Shown: in pieces, positions 18,708 through 28,281 of the stretch
Layout of the letters: each line of letters begins with the position of its first letter
How positions within the stretch are numbered: position 1 is the stretch's first letter
Assembly: GCF_031951985.1 (NCBI RefSeq)
Contig: NZ_JAVLVU010000001.1
Location: forward strand, 1 to 64,000
Source of the DNA: Mucilaginibacter terrae
GTDB lineage: Bacteria; Bacteroidota; Bacteroidia; Sphingobacteriales; Sphingobacteriaceae
Reading direction: 5' to 3'
DNA length: 64,000 nt
Notes under the pieces: model-generated
The model's database searches: none
What the model saw: the letters and a program-made list of their open reading frames with translations, nothing else
Told to the model about the DNA's origin: nothing
Made by a program: the position numbers and the translations under genes

Positions 18708-18795
18708 CGTCATTGCGAGGTACGAAGCAATCTCTGCGTAGGACAAGCAAGTAGACCTGTATAGTTCAGAGATTGCTTCGTACCTCGCAATGACG
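18708..18795. repeat. Dispersed palindromic repeat, CGTCATTGCGAGG type, copy 2
   Basis: Perfect 29-base terminal inverted repeats (18708-18736 and 18767-18795) around a 30-base centre, giving an 88-base stem-loop element. The outer arm starts CGTCATTGCGAGGTACGAAG. The outer 12 bases and the GAAGCAATC core match copy 1 at 7719-7859. It sits ten bases after the suhB stop. It has the form of a non-autonomous REP- or MITE-like element, with no transposase present. Confidence 0.9.
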
Positions 18796-18806
18796 TATAT
18801 AAAAGT

Positions 18807-18843
18807 AGAAAGGCCGATTAGTATTTTGCTAACCGGCCTTTCT
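18807..18843. terminator. Bidirectional terminator between suhB and the nifU-like gene
   Basis: Long stem AGAAAGGCCGATTAG / CTAACCGGCCTTTCT with one or two mismatches and a short TATTTTG loop. It is flanked by A-rich and T-rich sequence, so it can serve both converging genes. Confidence 0.75.
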
Positions 18844-18878
18844 ATATACCTAATAATCGGTGAAATCACCAAAAAGAA

Positions 18879-19431
18879 TTATAATGCTTCCGAAACCACT
18901 TCCTGTACCTCTGGTACCATGCGTTTCAACAGGTTTTCGATGCCCGATTTTAGAGTGATGGTTGATGATGGGCAACCGCTGCAAGAGCCGCGAAGCTCTA
19001 CCGGTAACCACACCTTCGTTAAATGATTTATAGCTGATAGCGCCGCCATCCTGCTCAACAGCCGGGCGAACGTAGTCATGCAATATTTGCTGAATTTTAA
19101 CTTCAGCATCAGTTCCTTCAAAGTTAGGGGTTTCGTCTTGTGCAACTTCCTGTATGGTGAGTTCCGATTCAACGGCACCTTTTACAAACTCTTTTAATAT
19201 AGCCTCAATGTCGGCCCAGTTGCTGTCTTCGGTTTTAGTGACGGTAACAAAGTTGCTGGCGAAAAATACACCGTTAACAAAAGAGAATTTAAATAACTCT
19301 TTGGCAAAGGTCGATTTCTCAGCACTTTCTTTAGTGGCGTAATCTACACTTCCGTTAATCAACAACTTGTTCACAATGAACTTCATGGTTGCCGGGTTAG
19401 GGGTAGATTCGGTATATACGTTGATATTCAT
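18879..19431 (-). pseudogene. NifU-like Fe-S scaffold protein, single-base frameshift
   Basis: The first part reads as an Nfu N-terminal domain (MNINVYTESTPNPATMKFIV) followed by the start of the NifU C-terminal domain ([23 protein letters not shown]). The frame then breaks near 19001-19004. In the next frame the expected continuation appears: [14 protein letters not shown] with the cluster-binding CxxC, ending at the stop at 18879. Removing one base from the CCGG at 19001-19004 restores a protein of about 183 residues, normal for the family. As written, translation runs on to 18850 through the terminator and loses the cysteines. Sequencing error is at least as likely as real loss. Confidence 0.8.
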
Positions 19432-19515
19432 GACTATGCAATTTTGAATGAGAACAAATTTAATCAGCTTTTTGATTTAACAATACGTTGCTCTTGTATT
19501 TGACCTCAACATGAC

Positions 19516-20859
19516 TTATACACCTGTGTAGTTCTGTGGTGTAATTTGTTTTAATTCGGCTTTTACTTCGGCACTAATATCCAATTTCTCCACAAATTCA
19601 GCAATGCTCTGTGCATTTATGCCCTGATTTGTTCTGGTTAAATCTTTCAAAGCCTCGTAAGGATTAGGGAAATTTTCGCGGCGTAAGATAGTTTGAATAG
19701 CCTCGGCCACTACCGCCCAGTTATCTTCCAGATCCTGGTTAATGGCAGCCTCGTTAAGCAGCAATTTGTTTAAACCACGAATGGTAGATTTTATAGCAAT
19801 TAAAGTATGCGCTACCGGCACGCCAATGTTACGTAACACGGTGGAATCCGTCAAATCGCGTTGCAGACGTGATACAGGTAGTTTAGCAGCTAAATGCTCA
19901 AATAAGGCATTGGCTAAGCCAATATTGCCCTCCGAGTTCTCAAAATCAATAGGGTTAACCTTATGCGGCATAGCCGATGAACCTACCTCTCCGGCCTTTA
20001 TTTTTTGCTTAAAGTAGTTCATGGAAATGTAGGTCCACATATCGCGGTCTAAATCCATAATGATATTGTTGATGCGTTTCAGGGCATCGCAATGGGCGGC
20101 AAAGTTGTCGTAATGCTCAATTTGCGTGGTGCGCTGCGAACGGCTTAAGCCCAATACATTGTTTACTAAATTATTCCCAAAATCTACCCAGTTAATAGCA
20201 GGGTAGGCCACATTATGGGCGTTAAAGTTACCGGTAGCACCGCCAAACTTAGCCGAAAACGGGATAGTTTTAGCCTGTTGTAACTGACCTTCAATACGCT
20301 CAATAAATACTTCAACCTCCTTACCTAAACGGGTAGGCGAGGCGGGTTGACCATGTGTGTGTGCCAGTAAGGGCACGGATTTCCAGTCTTCGGCATAGCC
20401 TTTTAATACTGCTAACAAATCATCAATAGCAGGGTAATATACTTCTTGCAAGGCCAGTTTAAAAGAGTACGGAATAGCCGTGTTATTAATATCCTGCGAG
20501 GTTAAGCCAAAGTGTATAAACTCCTTGTATACTTGCAGGTTAAGTGAGTCGAATTTTTGTTTGATGAAATATTCAACAGCCTTAACATCATGGTTAGTGG
20601 TCTTTTCAATGTCTTTAATGCTTTGCGCATCAGCTTCTGTAAACTGCTCGTAAATACTACGCAGGCTGCCGTAAACCGATTTATTAAAGCCGGCCAGTTG
20701 CGGTAGCGGATGTTCACACAGGGCTATAAAGTATTCAACCTCAACATAAACACGGTATTTAATTAAAGCGTACTCTGAAAAATAAGCCGACAACGAAGCG
20801 GTAGCATTATGATAACGGCCATCAACAGGAGATATGGCCATGAGCGGGGTAAGCGACAT
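19516..20859 (-). CDS. purB: Adenylosuccinate lyase
   Basis: Purine-synthesis enzyme of 447 residues that cleaves SAICAR and adenylosuccinate, releasing fumarate. It belongs to the E. coli-like branch: MAISPVDGRYHNATASLSAYFSEYALIKYRV at the start, FIHFGLTSQDINNTAIPYSFK, LAHTHGQPASPTRLGKE with the catalytic His, and the signature loop GSSAMPHKVNPIDFENSEGN. It is a single gene with its own promoter, convergent with nothing and separated by 84 bases from the nifU-like start. Confidence 0.96.
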   Translation of the reverse strand: MSLTPLMAISPVDGRYHNATASLSAYFSEYALIKYRVYVEVEYFIALCEHPLPQLAGFNKSVYGSLRSIYEQFTEADAQSIKDIEKTTNHDVKAVEYFIKQKFDSLNLQVYKEFIHFGLTSQDINNTAIPYSFKLALQEVYYPAIDDLLAVLKGYAEDWKSVPLLAHTHGQPASPTRLGKEVEVFIERIEGQLQQAKTIPFSAKFGGATGNFNAHNVAYPAINWVDFGNNLVNNVLGLSRSQRTTQIEHYDNFAAHCDALKRINNIIMDLDRDMWTYISMNYFKQKIKAGEVGSSAMPHKVNPIDFENSEGNIGLANALFEHLAAKLPVSRLQRDLTDSTVLRNIGVPVAHTLIAIKSTIRGLNKLLLNEAAINQDLEDNWAVVAEAIQTILRRENFPNPYEALKDLTRTNQGINAQSIAEFVEKLDISAEVKAELKQITPQNYTGV

Positions 20860-20876
20860 AGAAACAGTTTTTTGCG

Positions 20877-20884
20877 CAAAGTTA
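20877..20884 (-). promoter_or_regulatory. Promoter -7 element of purB
   Basis: Reads TAACTTTG on the minus strand, a full TAnnTTTG match, ending 18 bases before the purB ATG. Confidence 0.6.
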
Positions 20885-21083
20885 ATAAAGTAGCCCGAAT
20901 TTGGGACAGATTGCTCAATTTGAACTCATTGAATACCATATTAAAATTAGCAAGGGCAGGATAATGCAGGATAGTTGATAATAGCATTGAAAAAACGAAA
21001 AGTATACATTTGGTTACCATTATAATCTTCGGTTAGTGCATTGCCGAAAACAACACCTTACATATCATAAGTTGAAAAATTTG

Positions 21084-24051
21084 ATGACTAAAAATCTACG
21101 CGCACTTGTAATTATAATAACCTTTTTGTTACCGGCGTTTGTTTACGCAGCGGGCTCGCCGCGCATTAAATACAATTTTAATCTTTCATGGAAATTAAAT
21201 GTAGGCGATGCTCCCGGTGCCGACCAACCCGGCTATGACGATTCGGGCTGGAAAGCGGTAACATTACCACATGCCTGGAATGAGGATTCGGCCTTTAAAG
21301 TATCCATCGATCAGCACCCAACCGGTATTGCCTGGTACCGTAAACACTTTAAACTGCCCGCAACCGATGCCGGAAAGAAAGTGTTTATTGAGTTTGAAGG
21401 CGTGCGCCAGGCCGCCGAGATATACATCAACGGCCAAGGTATTGGTATGCATGAAAACGGTGTTATGGCTTTCGGGTTTGATATCACTACATTATTAAAG
21501 CCCGGCGCCGATAACGTAATTGCCGTAAAAACCGATAACTCATGGGAGTACCGCGAAAAAGCTACCAACACTAAATTTCAATGGAGCGATAAAAACTTTA
21601 ATGCCAATTACGGTGGCCTCTCTAAAAACGTGTGGCTGCACGTAACCGATAAGTTGTACCAAACCCTGCCATTGTACGCTTTCCTGAAAACTTCGGGTGT
21701 TTATATTTATGCCAATAACTTTGATATTACAGGAGGGAAAGCCACTATCAATGCCCAATCAGAAGTGAAGAATGATGCTGATGCTGTTAAAATGTTCCAG
21801 TATGAGGTGGAGATCAAAGACCTCGACGGTAAAATAGTAAAGACCTTTGCAGGGGAAGCAACTATGCTTAAACCCGGCGAAAGTAAAACGGTTAAGGCAA
21901 TGGCCGAGGTAACAGGGCTTAAGTTTTGGAGTTGGGGGTATGGCTATTTATATACAGTTACTACCCGCTTAAAAGTAAATGGTGCGGTAGTAGATGAAGT
22001 GCCCACTATAACAGGTTTCCGTAAGGTTGAATACAAAGATGGTATGGTATACCTGAATAATCGCGTGCTCATGATGCATGGATATGCGCAGCGCTCGAGT
22101 AACGAGTGGCCGGCCATTGGTCTTTCGGTACCGGCCTGGCTGAGCGATTACAGTAATGGTTTAGCTGTTGAAAGCGGTGGCAACCTGGTGCGTTGGATGC
22201 ATATTACACCATGGAAACAGGATATTGAATCGTGCGATCGGGTCGGATTGATTGAAGCTATGCCTGCCGGCGATGCCGAGAAAGATGTAGAAGGTACCCG
22301 CTGGACACAGCGTACCCAGGTAATGCGAGATGCCATCATTTATAACCGTAACAACCCGAGCATATTTTTTTACGAGTGCGGTAACGAATCGATAAGTGAG
22401 CCGCATATGGCCGAAATGAAGGCCATCAAGTACCAATACGATCCATACGGAGGTCGTGCCATTGGCTCGCGCGAGATGCTGGACAGCAAGGAGGCTGAAT
22501 ACGGCGGCGAGATGCTCTACATAAACAAAAGCGCTCATATACCCATGTGGGCCATGGAGTATTCGCGTGATGAAGGTTTGCGTAAGTACTGGGACGAGTT
22601 TTCGCCGCCTTACCATAAAGATGGAGATGGACCGCTGTATCGTAACGCTCCGGCAACTGATTATAACCGCAACCAGGATTCGCACGCCATAGAAGATGTA
22701 AAACGCTGGTACGAATATTACAAAGAACGCCCGGGTACCGGTAAACGCGTAAGTTCGGGTGGGGTAAACATTATCTGGTCTGATAGCAATACCCACTTTC
22801 GTGGTTCCGAAAATTACCGCAGGAGCGGGGAGGTGGATGCCCTGCGTATTGCCAAGGATGGTTTTTATGCCCACCAGGTTATGTGGGACGGCTGGGTTGA
22901 TGTTGAGAAACCGCGTGTACACATCATTGGTCATTGGAATTATAAAGCCGGCACTACTAAAAATATATACGTAGTTGCATCCGGTGAAAAAGTTGAACTT
23001 TGGGTAAACAATAAATCATTAGGCTTTGGCCAACGTTCAAACGGATTTCTGTTCACTTTCGACAATGTAAAATGGGAGCCGGGTACTATCAAAGCGGTAT
23101 CATACAACGCAGCCGGAAAACAACTGGCGCAGGACGAGATTAAAACAGCTGGCGAACCGGCAGCCATCAAACTCATTTCTATGCAATCGCCCACTGGTTT
23201 CAAGGCCGATGGTGCCGATTTAGCATTGGTACAATTTGAAGTAGTTGATGCTCAAGGAAACCGTTGCCCAACAGCCATGAACATGGTGAATTTTAAGCTT
23301 AACGGCGAAGCCGAATGGCGTGGCGGACTGGCGCAAGGGCCTGATAATTACATACTGGCTAAATTATTACCTGCCGAAAATGGTGTAAACCGTGTGCTGA
23401 TACGTTCAACCACAAAAGCCGGCAAAATTGTGTTAACTGCAAGTGCCGATGGATTAAAAAGTGCAAGCCTGACATTGAATACCTTACCGGTAACTGTGAT
23501 GGAATGGTTTGGCTTTAACCGCTCCGGCTACTGGTTTAAAGCCTGAGCTAAAACGTGGTCCAACTCCGCAAACACCATCGTTCAAACCAAGCCGCAAAGC
23601 ACTCGAAATTGTGAGTGCAACCGCAGGTGCAAACGCCGATAAAGCCATTGCCAGTTACGATGATAATGAATTATCAGATTGGGTTAATGACGGCAAGCAA
23701 TCAACTGCCTGGATAAAATATACACTTAAGGAAGCCGAGACTGTAAACGAAGTAACGCTGAAATTAAACAATTTCAGAAGCCGGGTTTATCCTATCCGTA
23801 TTTTGGTAGACGATAAAGAGGTATTTAACGGCAATACCGAAAAGAGCCTGGGATACTTTACAGCAATATGTAAAGCTGCTAAAGGTAAAACCGTTACCAT
23901 ATTACTTACCGGTGCTGCAACCACTAAAGACAATGCCAGCATAGGTACGGAAGTAGCCGGGCAAAAGCTTGACGATGGTGTTGCCCGGGATGATGCCAAA
24001 GCAAAAGGCTCACTCAGCATAATTGAGGCCGAGATTTATAAAACATTGTAA
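21084..24051 (+). pseudogene. GH2 beta-galactosidase-like enzyme with discoidin-like tail, single-base frameshift
   Basis: Exported glycoside hydrolase family 2 enzyme. ATG at 21084 gives a signal peptide (MTKNLRALVIIITFLLPAFVYA). The jelly-roll domain (PGYDDSGWKAVTLPHAWNED) leads to the barrel with acid/base Glu435 in YECGNE and the likely nucleophile Glu492 in WAMEYSRD. Ig-like domains follow. The frame breaks near 23501: one extra G in GATGGAATGG ends translation at 23546 after 836 codons of the long frame. In the next frame the protein continues (ALTAPATGLKPELKRGPTP) into a C-terminal F5/8-type carbohydrate-binding-like domain to 24051. Corrected length is about 988 residues. The catalytic part remains whole, so the truncated form could still be active. 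Confidence 0.82.
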
Positions 24052-24159
24052 AAAATTATAAATCAGTTTAAAGTCCATAGATATACCTTGAAAAAAATTA
24101 TTACATATATGGCTTTTTTCCAGAATATATTCAGCCCGTATTTCAAGCGAATAAAGATT

Positions 24160-24175
24160 ATGCAATCGTTTGCAT
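24160..24175. promoter_or_regulatory. LacI-type operator candidate upstream of uxuA
   Basis: ATGCAATCGTTTGCAT: six-base perfect arms around a central CG, the form of LacI/GalR-family operators. It ends 18 bases before a near-consensus -7 element (TAAACTTG, 24193-24200, one mismatch), so a bound repressor would cover the -33 region. The regulator gene is not in the window. Confidence 0.5.
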
Positions 24176-24241
24176 TAATCAATTCTTTAGGCTAAACTTG
24201 GCTGCAAATTTTAAAATGAGTGTTGTTATTATAAACACAAT

Positions 24242-25447
24242 ATGATACCTAATTTAGAGCAAACTTTCAGATGGTTTGGCCCAACCGACCCGGTAACCCT
24301 GCAAGCCATAAAACAAACCGGAGCTACCGGCATCGTATCGGCATTGCACCACATACCCTGTGGCGATGTATGGAGCATTGATGAAATACAGGCACGTAAA
24401 AATATAATTGAACAGGCCGGTTTTAACTGGGCCGTAGTAGAGAGCGTAAACATACACGAAAGCATTAAAATGGGCACGCCCGAACGCGATGCTTATATTG
24501 AAAGATATAAACAAACCCTAAAAAACCTATCGGCCTGTGGCATTGGCGTTGTATGTTACAACTTTATGCCCGTGCTCGACTGGACACGCACGCATTTGGA
24601 TTACCGCCTGGATAACGGCGCATCGGCCTTACGGTACCACGCCCCGGCGCTGGCCGCTTTTGATTTATACATCTTAAAACGCGAAGGTGCTTTAAATGAT
24701 TTTACTGTTGAAGAACAACAGGCGGCCAAAGTCTATCTGGATAGCCTGAACGAAGAAGAGATACAGTTATTAAGCAATACCATTTTGGCCGGATTACCTG
24801 GTACCGATGAGGTTTTTAGCATTGAAGAGTTCAAAGTATACCTGCAAAAATATGCTCAAGTAAATCAGGAGGTATTGAAAGCTAACTTAGCTTATTTTCT
24901 GCAAAATATAATTCCAACAGCCGAAGAGGCTGGCATTAAAATGTGCATTCACCCCGATGACCCGCCGTTCCCTGTGTTGGGCTTGCCACGGGTGGTTTCT
25001 AACGAGCAGGATTTAACCGATGTGGTGAACGCCTGCCCTTCATCATCAAACGGAATTACGCTTTGTACCGGCTCGTTGGGCGCTAACCCGGCTAATGATA
25101 TTCCACGTATAATTGAGCGGTTGGGCGAAAATATACACTTTCTGCACCTGCGTAATGTGCGTCGCGAGGCAGATGGTAGCTTTTATGAGGATGAACACCT
25201 GGCCGGTACAACTAATATGTATGCAGTTATGAAAGCGGTTGTGGAGGAACAACTGAAAAGAGAAAATGCTGGTCGTGCCGATGCAGCCATCCCCATGCGC
25301 CCAGATCATGGACATAAAATACTCGACGATTATAATTACAACACCTATCCAGGTTATTCGGTTATTGGCAGGCTGAAAGGGCTGGCCGAACTGCGTGGTT
25401 TAGAAATGGGTATCAAATTATCTGTAGAAGTGGCATCAGCAAAATAA
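24242..25447 (+). CDS. uxuA: Mannonate dehydratase
   Basis: Converts D-mannonate to 2-keto-3-deoxygluconate in glucuronate breakdown. It is 401 residues, the family length. MIPNLEQTFRWFGPTDPVTLQAIKQTGATGIVSALHHIPCG is the characteristic start. The metal and substrate residues appear in MCIHPDDPPFPVLGLPRVV, NGITLCTGSLGANPAND, IHFLHLRNVRRE and MRPDHGHKILDD. It stands as a single gene after the GH2 enzyme, which suggests use of glucuronate released from plant polysaccharides. A LacI-type operator lies upstream. Confidence 0.95.
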   Translation: MIPNLEQTFRWFGPTDPVTLQAIKQTGATGIVSALHHIPCGDVWSIDEIQARKNIIEQAGFNWAVVESVNIHESIKMGTPERDAYIERYKQTLKNLSACGIGVVCYNFMPVLDWTRTHLDYRLDNGASALRYHAPALAAFDLYILKREGALNDFTVEEQQAAKVYLDSLNEEEIQLLSNTILAGLPGTDEVFSIEEFKVYLQKYAQVNQEVLKANLAYFLQNIIPTAEEAGIKMCIHPDDPPFPVLGLPRVVSNEQDLTDVVNACPSSSNGITLCTGSLGANPANDIPRIIERLGENIHFLHLRNVRREADGSFYEDEHLAGTTNMYAVMKAVVEEQLKRENAGRADAAIPMRPDHGHKILDDYNYNTYPGYSVIGRLKGLAELRGLEMGIKLSVEVASAK

Positions 25448-25448
25448 T

Positions 25449-25456
25449 TACTTTTG
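25449..25456 (+). promoter_or_regulatory. Promoter -7 element of the helicase gene
   Basis: TACTTTTG, a full TAnnTTTG match, ending 8 bases before the ATG of the helicase gene. A start about 7 bases downstream would give an almost leaderless message. Confidence 0.6.
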
Positions 25457-25464
25457 CGGCCTGA

Positions 25465-27288
25465 ATGAGTGATTATTTTAAAAACCTTGCTGCCCTGCTC
25501 GATGTGGAACGCCAGGCCGACGAAACTTCTTTTGCCAGTCTTACAAACGGGGTTGGCACTGCGCAACGCCGCGAACTGGGTTTGTGCTGGTACCCGATAG
25601 CCATTCGTAATACCGAACCGGTGCGTGGCGATTACATCAACGTTGAAGTTGAACGCACTACGCATAAAGAACTGTCTCACCAAATCCGTTTTGGTAGTTC
25701 GGTAGCATTATTCTCCAACCATAACCCCCAAGATAGGGTAAGGGGCACGGTAACCTATTTAGGTTCCGACCGGATGAAAGTAACCCTGCTTACCGAAGAA
25801 CTACCCGATTGGGCCAGCGACGGTAAGCTGGGCATAGACCTGCTGTTTGATGCTTACAGCTACGACGAGATGAAGCAGGCCTTAAAAACTGCAGAAAAGC
25901 TCGATTCGCACCTAATTAAGGTACTTACCGGGCAGGAAAGCCCAGTAACTGCGAATGTGCCTTATCTTAATGCTGCGCTGAATGCATCACAAAATAATGC
26001 TGTTGCCCATATTTTAGGTTCTCAGGATTTAGCCATAGTACATGGCCCGCCCGGAACGGGTAAAACCACTACGCTGGTGGCCGCAATAAAAGCAGTTGTT
26101 GAGCGCAATGATGAACAAGTGCTGGTGGTAGCACCCAGCAACACTGCCGTTGATTTGCTGAGTGAAAAACTTACTGATGCCGGTTTGAATGTACTGCGCA
26201 TAGGCAACCCGGTAAGGGTAAGCGAACGCCTGCAACAACTCACGCTTGATAATAAAGTTGCTGCGCACATACAAAGCAAAGAAATAAAGAAACTGCGTAA
26301 ACAGGCTGCCGAGTACAAAAACATGGCGCACAAATACAAACGTAGTTTTGGCAAAGCCGAGCGCGATCAGCGCAAAGCCCTCTTTAACGAGGCGCATCGT
26401 ATCATGAAAGACGTAACTCAAATTGAAGAGTACATTGCCGGCGATGTGATCAGCAAAACGCAGGTAATTACGGCTACCTTGGTAGGAGCCAATCATTACA
26501 GCATTAGTAAACTCAACTTTAAAACGGTTTTTATTGACGAAGCAGGTCAGGCCCTTGAACCAGCTACCTGGATACCGATACTAAAAGCCCAGCGTGTTAT
26601 TTTAGCGGGCGACCACCTGCAATTGCCCCCAACCGTAAAATCGAGCCAAAGTGCATTAACCATTACCCTGCTCCAAAAATGCGTTGCCCTGCATCCCGAA
26701 GCTGTTACGCTGTTACAAGAACAGTACCGGATGAATAGCCAGATCATGAATTTTTCGTCGCGCAGGTTTTATGAAAATAGGCTCATAGCGCACCCATCGG
26801 TTGCCAACCGAATGTTATGGGAGGGCGATAAACCGTTTACCTTTATTGATACCGCCGGAGCAGGGTATGATGAAAACGCCGATGGCACCAGCACGGTAAA
26901 CCCCGAGGAAGCAGCATTTGTAGTACGGCATATAGCTGCCCAAAACTATATTGGCCGTAGCGTTGCTGTAATAGCGCCGTACAAACAGCAGGTTGTATTA
27001 TTAGCCGAATTGCTGGCCGGTACCGGCATCGAGGTAAATACGGTCGACGGTTTTCAGGGGCAGGAGCGTGATGTGGTTTATATATCGCTAACCCGGAGTA
27101 ACAGCGATGGAACAATAGGCTTCCTGGTTGATTATCGCCGGATGAACGTAGCCATAACGCGTGCCCGTATGAAACTTATTATTATTGGCGACAGCGCCAC
27201 TTTAGGGCAAGACCCTTTTTATAAAGAATTGTTAGCCTATGCCGAAGAAGTTGGCGGTTACAAAAGCGTGTGGGAATATCAAGATTGA
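25465..27288 (+). CDS. SF1 helicase of the UPF1/IGHMBP2-like family
   Basis: Superfamily 1B nucleic-acid helicase of 607 residues. The N-terminal part (to about 150) is a family-specific OB-like domain. The helicase core has Walker A GPPGTGKTTT (motif I), VVAPSNTAVDLL (Ia), FIDEAGQALEPA (motif II), LAGDHLQLPPT (III), LQEQYRMN (IV), VNTVDGFQGQERDVV (V) and RRMNVAITRAR (VI). The target (RNA or DNA) is unknown in bacteria. The gene runs into a convergent GNAT gene with a 10-base overlap of the 3' ends. Confidence 0.92.
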   Translation: MSDYFKNLAALLDVERQADETSFASLTNGVGTAQRRELGLCWYPIAIRNTEPVRGDYINVEVERTTHKELSHQIRFGSSVALFSNHNPQDRVRGTVTYLGSDRMKVTLLTEELPDWASDGKLGIDLLFDAYSYDEMKQALKTAEKLDSHLIKVLTGQESPVTANVPYLNAALNASQNNAVAHILGSQDLAIVHGPPGTGKTTTLVAAIKAVVERNDEQVLVVAPSNTAVDLLSEKLTDAGLNVLRIGNPVRVSERLQQLTLDNKVAAHIQSKEIKKLRKQAAEYKNMAHKYKRSFGKAERDQRKALFNEAHRIMKDVTQIEEYIAGDVISKTQVITATLVGANHYSISKLNFKTVFIDEAGQALEPATWIPILKAQRVILAGDHLQLPPTVKSSQSALTITLLQKCVALHPEAVTLLQEQYRMNSQIMNFSSRRFYENRLIAHPSVANRMLWEGDKPFTFIDTAGAGYDENADGTSTVNPEEAAFVVRHIAAQNYIGRSVAVIAPYKQQVVLLAELLAGTGIEVNTVDGFQGQERDVVYISLTRSNSDGTIGFLVDYRRMNVAITRARMKLIIIGDSATLGQDPFYKELLAYAEEVGGYKSVWEYQD

Positions 27289-27848
27289 GTTTTGGGGAAG
27301 TTATATTGCATGTGCCAGTTATCGGTTCCCAGCAGCTTTTTCTCACCCTTAATTTTAAACCCAAGCGAAGTATACAGCTTTTGAGCCTGATGATTGGTTT
27401 TAACAACCAACAAACCAATGGCCGGCCAGTTATTGGTGCGTCCTTGTTCAATCAACCCTTTTATTAGCTGCTTGCCAATACCTTTGCCGCGCATAGTTGG
27501 TTTTACACCAATGCAGTCAACATAATACTCGCCTTCTTTTGTTTCATCTTCGGGGATACCGTTGAACCCATATTGCTGCTGAATATAAACTAAAAAAGGC
27601 TGGCGAAGCTGGTTAAGTTTTGCGCCGTTGTAAGCGCAAATCATTCCTTTTACACCTTCATGGTCACTATAAACCAAGCAGTTTTGGAAACTATATTGGT
27701 TGCCCGGAATGGCGGCAAAACGTTCGAACAATAGCAGAGCTTCATGCTGCCCACGGCCGTTTACAAATGAGTTGGCCAGCGTACCCATAGCCATTATTAT
27801 AAACGTGGCAAGTTCAGGGGCATCATTTGGTGTTGCAGGGTGTATCAT
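27279..27848 (-). CDS. GNAT-family N-acetyltransferase
   Basis: Protein of 189 residues with a GNAT fold. The acetyl-CoA-binding motif is GVKPTMRGKGIGKQLIKGLIEQG (R/Q-x-x-G-x-G), preceded by the YVDCIGV strand and followed by LVVKTNHQAQKLYTSLGFK. The substrate is unknown. It overlaps the convergent helicase gene at its 3' end by ten bases. Confidence 0.88.
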   Translation of the reverse strand: MIHPATPNDAPELATFIIMAMGTLANSFVNGRGQHEALLLFERFAAIPGNQYSFQNCLVYSDHEGVKGMICAYNGAKLNQLRQPFLVYIQQQYGFNGIPEDETKEGEYYVDCIGVKPTMRGKGIGKQLIKGLIEQGRTNNWPAIGLLVVKTNHQAQKLYTSLGFKIKGEKKLLGTDNWHMQYNFPKTQS

Positions 27849-27936
27849 TTGTTCAATATATTATTTTTAACATATATTGTGCTGTTCTTCTCAGTAAATT
27901 CTAATTCAAAACACCCGTTTGTAACGTTAAAGTTAC

Positions 27937-27966
27937 TTTGTTGAAATGCTGTTTTAGGTAGCTTTG
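27937..27966 (+). promoter_or_regulatory. Complete -33/-7 promoter of the 88-residue gene
   Basis: TTTG at 27937-27940 and TAGCTTTG at 27959-27966, spaced by 18 bases. This is the best full match to the Bacteroidota -33/-7 promoter in the window. Confidence 0.65.
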
Positions 27967-27990
27967 ACGTAACCAATTATATATATCATT

Positions 27991-28257
27991 ATGGCAGCAT
28001 TCGAACTTCAGAACGCCATTATTGAGTTGTTAAAACGTGAGCTTGGCAGTGCACATACTGTTTCATTACTTCGCGATCAGATACTCATTCAAATAAGTAC
28101 AGCCGATTTTGAACACCGGTTGGGTAATTTTCTTCAACAAATTTATAGCGTAATTGATCACCATGGGCCAAAACGCAATGAGCATATTTCACTCATCATC
28201 AGAGATGTAAACCAGCGTTACGAAAACGTTTTTAAAATATGGAAGTCGGTGTTTTAG
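27991..28257 (+). CDS. Small conserved-looking protein of unknown function
   Basis: Protein of 88 residues, not recognised. It is predicted mostly helical (FELQNAIIELLKRELG and later FLQQIYSVIDHHG), with no signal peptide or membrane segment. It has its own well-formed promoter 24 bases upstream and lies between divergent/convergent neighbours, so it is expressed alone. Expression evidence makes it credible despite the lack of a known family. Confidence 0.7.
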   Translation: MAAFELQNAIIELLKRELGSAHTVSLLRDQILIQISTADFEHRLGNFLQQIYSVIDHHGPKRNEHISLIIRDVNQRYENVFKIWKSVF

Positions 28258-28281
28258 GAAGTTATTTAAGGGAATGATAAA

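Noticed and set aside
18850-18996. C-terminal extension of the NifU-like frame past the normal stop
   Set aside because: It runs through a terminator hairpin and lacks family similarity; the correct continuation is in the neighbouring frame.
22161-22934. 257-codon minus-strand frame inside the GH2 gene
   Set aside because: Lies wholly opposite the catalytic barrel and has no recognisable domain. Long antisense frames are expected in biased codon usage.
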